Assembly (NCBI RefSeq): GCF_027213645.1 | Contig: NZ_JAPWGL010000004.1 | Location: 372,001 to 436,000 of the forward strand | Reading direction: 5' to 3' | DNA: 64,000 bases | DNA from: Pedobacter rhodius | GTDB lineage: Bacteria; Bacteroidota; Bacteroidia; Sphingobacteriales; Sphingobacteriaceae | In this document: one piece after another, positions 8,841-17,735 of the stretch | Position numbering within the stretch: the first letter of the stretch is position 1 | How the letters are laid out: the number at the start of each line of letters is the position of its first letter | Made by a program: the position numbers and the translations under genes | The notes under the pieces: model-generated | Told to the model about the DNA's origin: nothing | Seen by the model: only the letters and a program-made list of their open reading frames with translations | Database searches by the model: none

Positions 8841-9296
8841 ATGGAAAAAAAGAAAATATTCATCGTCGAAGATGACCTGATGTTGATGGAAACTATTCAG
8901 GATATACTGAGTTATCATGGTTATGAATGCCAGGGCTGCTACGATCCGCAGGATGCGTTAAAAATGATCGAATCATTCGGTCCGGATCTGATCCTACTGG
9001 ATTATATATTGCCGGAATGGAACGGCGGAGAACTTTGCGCATTAATCAGGGGTTTGGATGGCTACGATTATGTGCCTATAATTATAACTTCTGCATATGC
9101 AAACATATTATTATCGGTTGCAGATTATGGATGTGATGCTGTGCTGGAAAAACCGTTTACAATGAAAGAGTTATTGGATCTGATAAGATCATTGCTTAAA
9201 GAGAAACGAAGTGATAGCGGCCTTATGCCAAAAATAAAATCTGTGATTAAAAATATAATGCCACAGTCAACCGGTTTTGGTCAACCGGCTACATAA
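8841..9296 (+). CDS. CheY-like response regulator receiver with basic tail
   Basis: From the ATG at 8841 the protein has 151 residues. A receiver domain at 1-118 has Glu10/Asp11/Asp12, phospho-acceptor Asp54 (ILLDYILP), Thr83 and Lys104 (LEKPF), followed by a basic tail of about 30 residues with no recognised output domain. The frame is open back to an ATG at 8724 that overlaps the upstream stop, which would add 39 Lys/Asn-rich residues. I prefer 8841 because the receiver fold begins directly after it, but coupling through 8724 is possible. A strong terminator follows. Confidence 0.83.
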   Translation: MEKKKIFIVEDDLMLMETIQDILSYHGYECQGCYDPQDALKMIESFGPDLILLDYILPEWNGGELCALIRGLDGYDYVPIIITSAYANILLSVADYGCDAVLEKPFTMKELLDLIRSLLKEKRSDSGLMPKIKSVIKNIMPQSTGFGQPAT

Positions 9297-9351
9297 AACA
9301 AAATTGGTTCAAGGATAGGTAATCTATATTTTCAGTCAAAAAACAGGGCAT

Positions 9352-9404
9352 AAAAAAAAGAGGGCAGATTTAGCATATGATGCTTAAATCTGCCCTCTTT
9401 TTTA
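9352..9404. terminator. Bidirectional intrinsic terminator
   Basis: A long stem pairs AAAGAGGGCAGATTTA (about 9356-9372) with TAAATCTGCCCTCTTT (about 9385-9400), with A and T tracts at either end. It sits between the receiver gene and the convergent DUF2383 gene and can serve both. Confidence 0.88.
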
Positions 9405-9421
9405 TAGAATTACCAAACAGG

Positions 9422-9883
9422 TTATAATGCTTTTTGTGCATCACGCAACGCCTTAATCGTATCGTGCCCTGTAGAAATTCCCTCCTGTTGCTTTAAAAGA
9501 ACCTCTCTTACCTGCTCACCAAGCTCATTCTCCTGAAGCGCATCGCGGTAAGCTTTTTTAATTGCATCCTCACCACGTTCACATTCTGCCAGGATACTGT
9601 GGCGATCGTTTCCACCAAAGCTTGCCTTTACATCAATCCATGCCCGGTGAAGTGTTCCGAATATGGTATTGCCCGTATCAGGATTCTCACCTTTTCGGCC
9701 CACAAGTGCGGCAAGCTCAATTACATTTTCCCTGCTATCTGAAGCGAACTTATCAAAAATCGCTTTTAGGTCTACATTTTCAGCTTCGAGATCTGATGAA
9801 GCTCTATCAAAGCCATCGGCTCTGTCATTATTAATTTCAATAAGATCATTTAAGACCTGAACGATATTTTCTTGGGTTTCCAT
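9422..9883 (-). CDS. PA2169/DUF2383 four-helix-bundle protein
   Basis: This 153-residue all-helical protein matches the PA2169 family: an opening VQVLNDLIEINNDRADGFDR, a central FASDSRENVIELAALVGRKG helix, then HRAWIDVKASFGG and an AECERGEDAIKKAYRDAL segment (about 100-117). Family members have a ferritin-like bundle with conserved acidic residues and are associated with stress. Function is not established. It is monocistronic, with a strong shared terminator. Together with the DUF892, YtxH and PRC-barrel genes it marks this block as stress-related. Confidence 0.85.
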   Translation of the reverse strand: METQENIVQVLNDLIEINNDRADGFDRASSDLEAENVDLKAIFDKFASDSRENVIELAALVGRKGENPDTGNTIFGTLHRAWIDVKASFGGNDRHSILAECERGEDAIKKAYRDALQENELGEQVREVLLKQQEGISTGHDTIKALRDAQKAL

Positions 9884-10026
9884 AGTTTTAAAAATTATAA
9901 CTAAAAAACACCAAAGGCTGGAAAATGTTTTTAAAGCAGCTGGTGATTATCTGAATATTTTACATTAATTAACAATAGCCCGTCATTCTAAACAACAGAA
10001 AAAATTGTCAAAACAGTAATTTCCGT

Positions 10027-10554
10027 CTAGCTGACAATATACTTTGAAGAAATAAGTAATAGAAAAGTCCTGTCGGATTTTGCTTCTCTATAGTTTTCGC
10101 TAAGCAGCTTACTTATCTGCGCATTGTTAAGTTTAACGGCAGCCATCTGCAGGATTTGGAATGAAGCCATCTCAACGCTTTCTATATTCTGCAGGTAAAA
10201 AATGATGGAAAGATCTTGAAGCTCAGGTTCTCCTTTCTGTGCATTTATTGCGTCGAAGGCATCATCTATCATTCCTGAAAGGCCGCGTATACTGGTTTTG
10301 GAAATCTCGGCATCAAGAAGCGCATAGATGATCTCCATTCTGGCGATCTGTTTCTGTACATCGTTTACCGTTTGGATAATTGCTTCTTTTAGTTCAGAAA
10401 ATTGTACCTCATCCACCAGCGATGGCAGCTTGTTTACCAGATGCCTTTTGGCAGAATAGATCCTGTCCAGATGGTTAACGAAAAACACTTTAAGTTTATC
10501 TGAGCCCAGTTTGATTTTTTTCCAGGAATTTGATTTTCGTTGATCTTCGTTCAT
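10027..10554 (-). CDS. DUF892 (YciE/YciF-like) ferritin-like protein, copy 2
   Basis: This 175-residue protein is a clear paralogue of the product of 4539-5069. It shares the FFVNHLDRIYSAKRHLVNKL opening, the VQKQIARMEIIYALLD helix, the FYLQNIESVEMASFQILQMAAVK-type helix and the closing FLLLISSKYI. The N terminus is Lys-rich. It lies 16 bases downstream of a receiver gene, repeating the gene order of copy 1. The duplicated cassette suggests that receiver and bundle protein interact. Confidence 0.75.
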   Translation of the reverse strand: MNEDQRKSNSWKKIKLGSDKLKVFFVNHLDRIYSAKRHLVNKLPSLVDEVQFSELKEAIIQTVNDVQKQIARMEIIYALLDAEISKTSIRGLSGMIDDAFDAINAQKGEPELQDLSIIFYLQNIESVEMASFQILQMAAVKLNNAQISKLLSENYREAKSDRTFLLLISSKYIVS

Positions 10555-10570
10555 AAATTATAGATTGAAG

Positions 10571-10933
10571 CTAAGTTAAGAATTCTTTTACTTTATTAAC
10601 CAATCCTAATATATCAAACGGTTTGACGATGAAACCATCCGCATGGCATTTTAGGCTAAGGGATTCAATATTTGCCTCAGCAGAGACCATCAGTATTGGT
10701 ATTGAATAAAAATCCGGGGTCGATTTCAATTCCTCACAAATTTCAGCGCCTGTTTTTATATAGCCCTGAATCCTGATATCCATTAAAATAAGATCCGGCA
10801 TATGCCTGCGTATATCTGCACCATCAGGCCCGCTATCAAAGAGTACAGGTTCATAACCTTCATCGGCCAGTACCATCCCAATAATGAACAAAATGTCTTT
10901 ATCATCTTCAACAACAAGTATTTTTTTTCCCAT
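10571..10933 (-). CDS. Stand-alone CheY-like response regulator receiver, copy 2
   Basis: The 120-residue receiver-only protein is a paralogue of 5071-5430. Asp10/Asp11, phospho-acceptor Asp52 (LILMDIRI), Ser84 and Lys104 (FIVKPF) are all present, so phosphorylation is expected. The two receivers share the unusual TGAEICEELK / SGAEICSALK segment after the active site. Upstream, 25 bases away and in the same direction, lies a PAS/AraC regulator, so the three genes may form one operon. Confidence 0.88.
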   Translation of the reverse strand: MGKKILVVEDDKDILFIIGMVLADEGYEPVLFDSGPDGADIRRHMPDLILMDIRIQGYIKTGAEICEELKSTPDFYSIPILMVSAEANIESLSLKCHADGFIVKPFDILGLVNKVKEFLT

Positions 10934-10958
10934 CTACAGCTAATTTATTATTGCCAAA

Positions 10959-11801
10959 CTAAATAAGTTCTTCAACCCTGATTCCATAGACCTGAAAGAA
11001 TAGCTTTTTAAAATATGGCCGGGATCCATAACCGGCTATATCTGAAATTTCCGCAATTGAATTGTATTTTCCTGAGGCAATAGCTTCCCATGCCAACTGC
11101 AGACGTATTACCCTGACCAGCTTATTGGGTGTAATGTTTAATATCCGTTTTACATGCCTGAAGAGCTGGCGTTCGCTCATCGCCAAATGACTGCTAATGG
11201 AGCGGAGCTTTATCTCTTTATTTCCGGCATGCTCTTTAACGGTGGCCTCAAAACGGTTCAGCCACAACTTGTCTGCCATAGCAGGTTCACCATCATCCAG
11301 GGTTGTACTTAAATTTACTTTAAGGCTGTCGAGACGGTACTGCACTTCATCCTTCCAGCCAGCCTTTTGGTTTCGCTCTATCTCTTCAGCATGGATTTTT
11401 TCCATGATAGAAGACACCCTGTTGTATTCTTCCAGGTGTTTTCGGTAAGTGATATCTCTTGCTATGGAAAAAATTACCTCATCCCTACCAACAGCAATGG
11501 AGGTCCAGGAAAGATAAATAACCTGGCCATCCTTCGCGATAAATCTGTTTGAAAAATTGGTTAGCGGCAAACCCTTTTTCAGTTCCTCAAATTTCTTAAG
11601 TGTTCTGGATTGGTCTTCATCATGAATAAAAGAAACCATTGGGTATTCCATCAGCTCGAGCGGTGAGTAGCCGAGCGTTCTGGAGACGGCAGCATTCATT
11701 TTTTTAAAGAAACCATCATAGCCCGAAATACAAATCATTTCGGGAAAAACGTTCAGATAGTACTCAATTTCAGTCGTATCGGTAATATTAAAAGTATTCA
11801 T
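10959..11801 (-). CDS. PAS-domain AraC-type transcriptional regulator
   Basis: The N-terminal PAS domain (about residues 8-125) includes a PAS-fold start FPEMICISGYDGFFKKMNAA and a PAC-like end SIARDITYRKHLEE. A linker helix follows, then a C-terminal AraC-type double helix-turn-helix (about 195-280) with MSERQLFRHVKRIL and the second-helix motif IAEISDIAGYGSRPYFKKLF. It is a DNA-binding regulator that probably senses a small molecule or redox state through PAS. An alternative start lies four codons upstream at 11813. It precedes the receiver/DUF892 cassette and is a candidate regulator of it. Confidence 0.83.
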   Translation of the reverse strand: MNTFNITDTTEIEYYLNVFPEMICISGYDGFFKKMNAAVSRTLGYSPLELMEYPMVSFIHDEDQSRTLKKFEELKKGLPLTNFSNRFIAKDGQVIYLSWTSIAVGRDEVIFSIARDITYRKHLEEYNRVSSIMEKIHAEEIERNQKAGWKDEVQYRLDSLKVNLSTTLDDGEPAMADKLWLNRFEATVKEHAGNKEIKLRSISSHLAMSERQLFRHVKRILNITPNKLVRVIRLQLAWEAIASGKYNSIAEISDIAGYGSRPYFKKLFFQVYGIRVEELI

Positions 11802-11813
11802 ATTTATAAACAC

Positions 11814-12200
11814 GCACCCGATATTAGCTGGTTAGCTTCATAGCGCTGTAAAGGCAACATATGGTTTGTTGCTTTGTTTTGTCCATTTAGCCCTTAAGCG
11901 TATTTTGGCAGCTTTATAAAAGATTTAGGCAGTTTTGTGTTTATATTTTGATTTAACTTTTAACCGGTCAGTTTAATAGTGGCAAGCATTTCCTATGAAA
12001 ATCCGCTTCCGGACCTAATTTAAAGATCCGTTAACCTGGAAAGCCATATTGTGAAATGAATATCAAAAATTTGATGTTGTTTTAGGAGAGATTTAAAATT
12101 AAAAGAAGTACGGAACAATTTTACCCCTGAAAAAGGGTAAAATTGCCTGATAACTAAATTCCTTTTAGAAGTTTGAAAGCTGTCGGCCTAAATCAATAAA
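11814..12200. repeat. Intergenic region with an 11-bp perfect inverted repeat
   Basis: This region between two minus-strand genes is otherwise featureless. CAATTTTACCC (12116-12126) pairs with GGGTAAAATTG (12135-12145) across an 8-base spacer. It lies about 55 bases beyond the stop of the minus-strand peptide gene at 12201. Without a T tract it is a weak terminator candidate; it could also be an operator. Confidence 0.45.
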
Positions 12201-12335
12201 TTAGTCTTCAAAGTCGGTATCCCCGAATTTGGAATCGCTGTCCGTTATAGCCTTGTGGCCATAAGTAATTTCACCATTTTCTTCATCAAAAATAAATGTT
12301 GCGGGATTTGTCGAAATTTTATTAAGATTATCCAT
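12201..12335 (-). CDS. Small acidic hypothetical peptide (44 residues)
   Basis: From the ATG at 12335 the frame encodes 44 residues with no signal peptide. The N-terminal half is mildly hydrophobic (NPATFIFDEENGEITYG) and the C terminus is strongly acidic and Ser/Asp-rich (AITDSDSKFGDTDFED). The frame is open to 12383, but the extra 16 residues look non-coding. No family recognised. There is no modifying enzyme next to it, so a peptide-natural-product role is not supported. Confidence 0.35.
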   Translation of the reverse strand: MDNLNKISTNPATFIFDEENGEITYGHKAITDSDSKFGDTDFED

Positions 12336-12647
12336 ATCGTTTTTTATCTGTAAAACACAAAAACTTTGTAAAAGTTTTTCCAAGATTGATGGCTAATTTT
12401 TCACATACATTATCTTTATTATGTGCATTGTAGCTTTATTCGTTCGTAATCATTTAAGATTTGAAGGGTACCATATGCATGGAATATGGAATTTTCACAG
12501 GCAATTTGAAACAGAAATTATCACCGGCAAAATGGTAACAGATTTCAGAGCATGCAGATTAATTAATCCAAATTGCTATATGTGCGATTATTCAAAACAC
12601 TATTAATTAAATAATGTTGTCAGTGCATATATCTTAAGGTTAACATT
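12336..12647. other. Intergenic region, no supported gene
   Basis: About 310 AT-rich bases between divergent genes. A 61-codon frame at 12421-12606 has atypical composition and no homology I recognise, so I do not call it. Promoters for both flanking genes are expected here but none matches consensus well. Confidence 0.45.
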
Positions 12648-12962
12648 ATGCAACCATTTAACGTAAAAATAGGCCAGGGTGAGGCTTGTCAATCATATAC
12701 CATTCTACCTGAAGAAAGTTATTTTGCCATAATGTTTAATGACCGTATAATTACGGCAATTAAGGAAAAGGGCGGCGTATGGATTGAAGTACCGCTTGCT
12801 AAGGTGCATAGCCATGATCTTGAAATAATATCCAGTGGCCTTCATCAACAAGGTTCTGTTCTCCCATTGCCAATTGAGGAAATTGGGAAAGAAGTTTCAC
12901 TTATTCTGGCAGGCTTGCCAGAATCTGACCAAGATGATATCTGCGACGACCATATTTTTTAG
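12648..12962 (+). CDS. Hypothetical protein, 104 residues
   Basis: The soluble protein is predicted to be beta-rich in its first 60 residues (YTILPEESYFAIMFNDRIIT, then GGVWIEVP) with an acidic C terminus (ESDQDDICDDHIF). No signal peptide, no recognised motif. Composition and an uninterrupted frame beginning at an ATG support coding. It stands alone between AT-rich spacers. Confidence 0.5.
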   Translation: MQPFNVKIGQGEACQSYTILPEESYFAIMFNDRIITAIKEKGGVWIEVPLAKVHSHDLEIISSGLHQQGSVLPLPIEEIGKEVSLILAGLPESDQDDICDDHIF

Positions 12963-13305
12963 ATTCTTAAGAAATAACGGGTAAATAATTTCTATACGCT
13001 GAATGTGTAGCACAATTGCTTCTTATATTAATCTTTAATCAATGTTTTTACCGCTTGTATCATTTATTCAACGCAGTAAAACAGAAAAATAAATATTCAA
13101 ATGTCTGCCTTTTTGTTAATGCCGGGCTGTAATATAAATCCAGGTCGACAATATGCCCGGCATGTTTTCTTCCACAAAACAATAGTATTAAAATGATTGC
13201 TTTTGTATAAGTTCCCGATATCATAATTCCCACCTGAGCACAAAAACTTTTCACCAGTAGTTTGGTTATACATAAATTATATAATGACAACCACCCTATT
13301 TTATA
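12963..13305. other. Intergenic region, nothing recognised
   Basis: About 340 bases upstream of a secreted-protein gene. A minus-strand frame at 13060-13290 has poor composition and is treated as spurious. Confidence 0.45.
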
Positions 13306-13899
13306 ATGAAGCCTATAAACCTTCTATTATCGCTTTTGCTAACTGTTTTAGGTTTACAAAGTGTAGCTCAAACCCCAAAGTTATCGGTTGATGTTCCAGC
13401 CAACCTTAAAAACTTTATCCCGAAAGATTATGATGTGCTTGATCTCACTAGAGGAGATTTAAATCGCGATGCTTACCCGGATGCTATCATGGTACTATAT
13501 AAAAAAGGTGAAGAAAAAACCTCAGATGTAATAAGTCATCCTGAAAAACGGCCTTTGCTGCTATTGATAGGCCAGGCCGATAAAACCTATAAGTTAGCCA
13601 CCCAAAATGATAATGCTGTATATTGTGTAGACTGCGGCGGGCAAATGGGAGATCCATTTACCGGGATAACCATCAAGAATGGATATTTTTCTGTAGAACA
13701 TTATGGTGGCAGCGGTTGGCGATGGACCCGAATAATAACTTTCAAATACGCAGCTCAGGAAAAGAACTGGTTTTTATATAAAGATGGTGGAGAACATTTT
13801 CATGCCATATCACACGAGGAGGTAAAAACCGATGTTAAAACAGTTAAAAACTTTGGTAAAGTGCCATTTGTTAAATTTGATATATATAAAAAGAATTGA
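13306..13899 (+). CDS. Secreted hypothetical protein
   Basis: This 197-residue protein has a Sec signal peptide (about residues 1-21, ending SVAQ). The mature part contains DLTRGDLNRDAYPDAIMVLY (about 47-66), which resembles the calcium-binding D-x-N-x-D loop of FG-GAP/VCBS repeats. It also has a Cys pair in YCVDCGGQMG and a Gly/Trp-rich GGSGWRWTRIITF strand. It is probably periplasmic or extracytoplasmic. Function unknown; only one repeat-like loop is visible, so it is not a propeller. Confidence 0.65.
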   Translation: MKPINLLLSLLLTVLGLQSVAQTPKLSVDVPANLKNFIPKDYDVLDLTRGDLNRDAYPDAIMVLYKKGEEKTSDVISHPEKRPLLLLIGQADKTYKLATQNDNAVYCVDCGGQMGDPFTGITIKNGYFSVEHYGGSGWRWTRIITFKYAAQEKNWFLYKDGGEHFHAISHEEVKTDVKTVKNFGKVPFVKFDIYKKN

Positions 13900-14407
13900 A
13901 AAGTTAAGCTTTAGTTTGTGTTCTGCTTAGGGTTAATGTGTGGCCATTAATTTTTTAAACTAGTTTAAGACTTATAACCTGGCAGTTCTACGGCAGGCCA
14001 ACCTTTTAAGGCAGCCAAGCCTAAAAGAAAAAGAACTATTCCCAAAGCCTTTAGGCATTATAACAACCCGGTCAATGGAGGATATATCAAGATAGCTATT
14101 TTCATTATACCTACAGCAAACAGATTGTTATTATTGGTAAAATGTTTTGACGATGCTCAAAAATAACGCTTTGTCTTTCCGCAATTAAAAGTCAAAATAT
14201 ACATCTGAATAATCAAAAATTACAATTTATTAGTATTTAAAATTACTAGGTTTATCTCTGATAACTCATAAAATGAGTACCTAACCAAATATACCATAAC
14301 ATGCAATCCTACAGGGAGAAGAAGACAAATCAATTTAAATGAAGTTAATATTCATTTCCATTATCCTTAATTATTTGCCTTGTGAGAAAAAAACAATCCT
14401 TATTTAG
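13900..14407. other. Intergenic region upstream of the rhamnosidase
   Basis: About 500 bases with stops in all frames. I see no intact gene or strong hairpin. The stretch around 13980-14060 is less AT-rich than its surroundings and could be a decayed gene fragment, but I cannot name one. Confidence 0.4.
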
Positions 14408-17149
14408 ATGAAAAAAACCTTAATAACTTTTATTTTAACCTGTTTATTAACCCAACTCTTTGCACAGGTAGCAGTAACCGGTCTTAAATGCGAATACCGA
14501 GATAATCCATTGGGTATCGAAACGCTTAATCCCCGTTTGAGCTGGCAATTAACTTCGCAGAATCAAAATGTAGTACAAACAGCCTACCGGATTTTGGTTT
14601 CGGATAATCCCTTATCGCTTAGTAAAAACCTGGGTAATGTTTGGGACACCAAGAAAGTGATTTCGGATGCATCTATCCAGATTAAATACAACGGAGCCAA
14701 ATTGCAGCCCACAAAGGTTTATTATTGGAAAGTAATGGTTTGGGATAACCATAAAAATAGCTCGTCATGGTCTGTGCCATCAAAATGGCAGATGAGCCTG
14801 TCTGGAAATTGGAATGGCGCAAACTGGATTGCTTATGAACGCTTACCGGATGCGCAACGCTTCCTTCCTGCACAGGGAGATAATAATCTGGTAAAGAATG
14901 ATATTCTTCCGATATTAAGAAAAGAATTTGTGCTTAAAAAAGCAATAAAGAGCGCTACAGTATATATTGCCGGCCTGGGGCATTTTGATTTAAGTTTAAA
15001 CGGCCAAAAGGTAGGCGACCATTTTATGGATGCAGGTTGGACGGAATTTGAAAAGCATGCTTTATACGTAACCTTTGATGTTACCAAACAACTGAAGCAG
15101 GGTAAAAATGCTTTTGGCGTAATGCTGGGAAATGGGTTTTACTATGTTCCAAGCGAGCGTTACCATAAACTTACTTTGGCTTATGGTTACCCGAAAATGA
15201 TTATGCGTACCGTTTTAGAATTTACAGATGGTTCAACCGAAAATATCATTAGTGATAACTCCTGGAAAGTAGCTCCGGGCCCGGTTACCTATTCGAGTAT
15301 TTATGGCGGTGAAGATTATAATGCAACACTGGAACAAACAGGTTGGAAAATGCCGGGCTTTAATGATAAGACCTGGAAACCGGCACTTGTAGTGGATGGT
15401 CCGGAACAATTGACCCCTCAAACCGCAACAGCACTTAAATTTTTCGATACCTTTACACCAAAAAAAGTATCTCAGCCGAAACCGGGTATCTGGGTTTATG
15501 ATTTGGGACAAAATGCATCGGGTATTCCAAAACTTGTGGTAAAAGGAAAAACAGGCGAAACCGTTACCTTAAAACCAGCTGAACTGCTTGCCGGTGATGG
15601 AACGATAACCACCCAACCGATTGGGACACCGGTTTTCCTTAAATATACACTTAAAGGTATAGGAACAGAAAGCTGGCAACCTCAGTTTATGTATTATGGT
15701 TTTCGCTATGTACAGGTAGAAGGAGCTGTTCCTGAAGGACAGCCTAACCCAGATAACTTACCTGTTGTAACCGGAATTTATGGTCTACATACCCGTAATT
15801 CGGCAGCAACCATCGGGAATTTTTCTTGCTCAAATGAACTGTTCAATAAAACCTTTAAGCTTATAGACTGGGCAATCAGAAGCAATACTTCCAGTGTATT
15901 TACAGATTGCCCGCACCGCGAAAAACTGGGGTGGCTGGAAGAGGCACATCTGGTAGGCCCATCTATCCGTTACAATTATGACATTGCAAGTCTCTGCCGA
16001 AAAGTAGTAAGAGATATGATGAATGCACAAACACCGGAAGGACTGGTAACCAGTACAGCGCCCGAATATGCAAGATTTGGCGGCCCTTTTCGCGATTCAC
16101 CCGAATGGGGAAGCAATTCTGTTATTATGCCCTGGTACATATATGAGTGGTACGGAGACAAGGATGTACTGGCGGAAGCTTATCCTATGATGAAACGATA
16201 TGTAGCTTACCTGGAAACAAAAGCGAAAAAGCATATCCTTTCTCATGGACTGGGCGACTGGTATGATATCGGCCCGAAAGAGCCCGGACCTTCTCAGCTT
16301 ACGCCGAATGGCATAACCGCTACAGCAACCTATTATTACGACTTAACATTGATGGAGAAAATAGCCAATTTACTGGAAAAACCATCGGAAGCAAATGATT
16401 ATAAAAATCAGGCAATTGAAGTTAAAAAAGCATATAATGACGCCTTTTTTAATGAGAAAACCAAACAATATGGCAGAGGAAGTCAAACAGCAAATGCAAT
16501 TTCTGTTTATATGGGATTGGTGGAACCTGAAAATAAAGCTGCAGTAGTTCAAAATATTGTAAAAGAGCTTAAAGAACATAATAATACACTTACTGCAGGT
16601 GATATCGGTTACCGTTATTTGCTGCGTGTGTTAGACGATTCAGGCCGTTCGGATGTAATTTATGACATGAACAACCGTTCAGATGTTCCTGGTTATGGTT
16701 ATCAGCTTGCTAAAGGTGCTACTGCGCTGACCGAATCTTGGCAAGGTGCAGATAATGCATCTAATAATCATTTTATGCTCGGGCATTTAATGGAATGGTT
16801 TTATAGTGGCCTGGCCGGAATCCGACCTGCTGAAAATTCGGTTGGTTTCCGTCAGATTGATATCCGCCCGGAAATAGTGGGTGATGTGAGTGCTGCCAAG
16901 GCAGAATATGTATCGCCTTATGGGTTAATCAAAAGTGAATGGAAACTGGTTAATGGCGTATTTGAATTAAATACGGTAATACCGGCGAATGCCAAAGCAA
17001 CCATCTATTTACCGGTAAAAGCTAATTCGCAAATCACTAAAAATGGAGAAATTATCGACATGAATATAGCAGACAGGAATTTAGAACAAGGCAGGCATTC
17101 CATTCAGGTTGGTTCTGGCAAGTACCTTTTCGTAGTTAAAAGTAAATAA
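14408..17149 (+). CDS. GH78 alpha-L-rhamnosidase, secreted
   Basis: This 913-residue enzyme has a signal peptide (about 1-19, ending LFAQ), an N-terminal Bac_rhamnosidase fibronectin-like region (VTGLKCEYRDNPLGIETLNP), two beta-sandwich modules, an (alpha/alpha)6 catalytic barrel and a C-terminal beta domain. The catalytic region includes TDCPHREKLGWLEEAHL near residue 500, whose Glu residues lie where GH78 enzymes place the general acid, and TESWQGADNASNNHFMLGH near residue 775. It should release terminal alpha-L-rhamnose from pectin, glycosides or polysaccharides in the periplasm or outside. No SusC/SusD pair is adjacent, so it may act alone. A perfect hairpin follows the stop. Confidence 0.88.
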   Translation: MKKTLITFILTCLLTQLFAQVAVTGLKCEYRDNPLGIETLNPRLSWQLTSQNQNVVQTAYRILVSDNPLSLSKNLGNVWDTKKVISDASIQIKYNGAKLQPTKVYYWKVMVWDNHKNSSSWSVPSKWQMSLSGNWNGANWIAYERLPDAQRFLPAQGDNNLVKNDILPILRKEFVLKKAIKSATVYIAGLGHFDLSLNGQKVGDHFMDAGWTEFEKHALYVTFDVTKQLKQGKNAFGVMLGNGFYYVPSERYHKLTLAYGYPKMIMRTVLEFTDGSTENIISDNSWKVAPGPVTYSSIYGGEDYNATLEQTGWKMPGFNDKTWKPALVVDGPEQLTPQTATALKFFDTFTPKKVSQPKPGIWVYDLGQNASGIPKLVVKGKTGETVTLKPAELLAGDGTITTQPIGTPVFLKYTLKGIGTESWQPQFMYYGFRYVQVEGAVPEGQPNPDNLPVVTGIYGLHTRNSAATIGNFSCSNELFNKTFKLIDWAIRSNTSSVFTDCPHREKLGWLEEAHLVGPSIRYNYDIASLCRKVVRDMMNAQTPEGLVTSTAPEYARFGGPFRDSPEWGSNSVIMPWYIYEWYGDKDVLAEAYPMMKRYVAYLETKAKKHILSHGLGDWYDIGPKEPGPSQLTPNGITATATYYYDLTLMEKIANLLEKPSEANDYKNQAIEVKKAYNDAFFNEKTKQYGRGSQTANAISVYMGLVEPENKAAVVQNIVKELKEHNNTLTAGDIGYRYLLRVLDDSGRSDVIYDMNNRSDVPGYGYQLAKGATALTESWQGADNASNNHFMLGHLMEWFYSGLAGIRPAENSVGFRQIDIRPEIVGDVSAAKAEYVSPYGLIKSEWKLVNGVFELNTVIPANAKATIYLPVKANSQITKNGEIIDMNIADRNLEQGRHSIQVGSGKYLFVVKSK

Positions 17150-17179
17150 TAGATTACGCAGTGTTGTCGCTTCTAAAAT

Positions 17180-17222
17180 CGGAAAAACAGTAGAAATTGA
17201 AGTCATTCCTACTGTTTTTCCG
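17180..17222 (+). terminator. Hairpin after the rhamnosidase gene
   Basis: Two 14-bp arms (CGGAAAAACAGTAG at 17180-17193 and its complement at 17209-17222) are perfectly complementary across a 15-base loop. The right arm contains TTTTT, but no long T tract follows, so termination is likely but not certain. Confidence 0.6.
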
Positions 17223-17735
17223 TTTAATCTGTATAGAGGCCTTCGCAAAAAATTTATTTTATTTCAGAATAAATTGAAGTTCTTTTCTCATGTGCAACTT
17301 CAACGATTGAACATATTCCTTATTGATATGGAATTCAAACCATCAAGCCTCGTTCCAAAAGAATAACATCAATTGCCCAATAAAAATGAACATACTAAAT
17401 CTCTGGAAACAGGCTTATGCTTACATATATTGCTGACTATTTAAGAGGTATTGTTATTCTGGTAAAGATGGAAACCGGTATTACAATTAATTCAATATTC
17501 AATCAACCTACCGGCGAACCTGTGAGTGTGTGGTTATTATGTTGACGGTAGTTAAAGGGGGGAAAAGAAACTCTTAGCTTTAGATGATGGAGAATGGATT
17601 AAAATATAATAACCAGAATTATATATTCTATTCATAACCTTTTGATTGTAATTAATGGCATAACTATGAAACGTATTTTTTAATAAAAAACGAATATCTA
17701 GGTCAATACATAAAAGCGTTAACTAAAATGCTTAT
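17223..17735. other. Intergenic region with possible decayed small ORF
   Basis: About 510 AT-rich bases. Between 17468 and about 17610 several short frames read like one interrupted protein: a 25-codon frame from the ATG at 17468 ending VSVWLLC, and in another frame a stretch ending LALDDGEWIKI. This may be a degenerate gene; evidence is weak. Nothing else recognised. Confidence 0.25.

Noticed and set aside
12421..12606. 61-codon plus-strand ORF
   Set aside because: Rich in Cys, His and Met with no pattern, and no conserved neighbour; probably chance.
13060..13290. 76-codon minus-strand ORF
   Set aside because: Atypical composition and no domain; sits in the upstream region of a secreted-protein gene.
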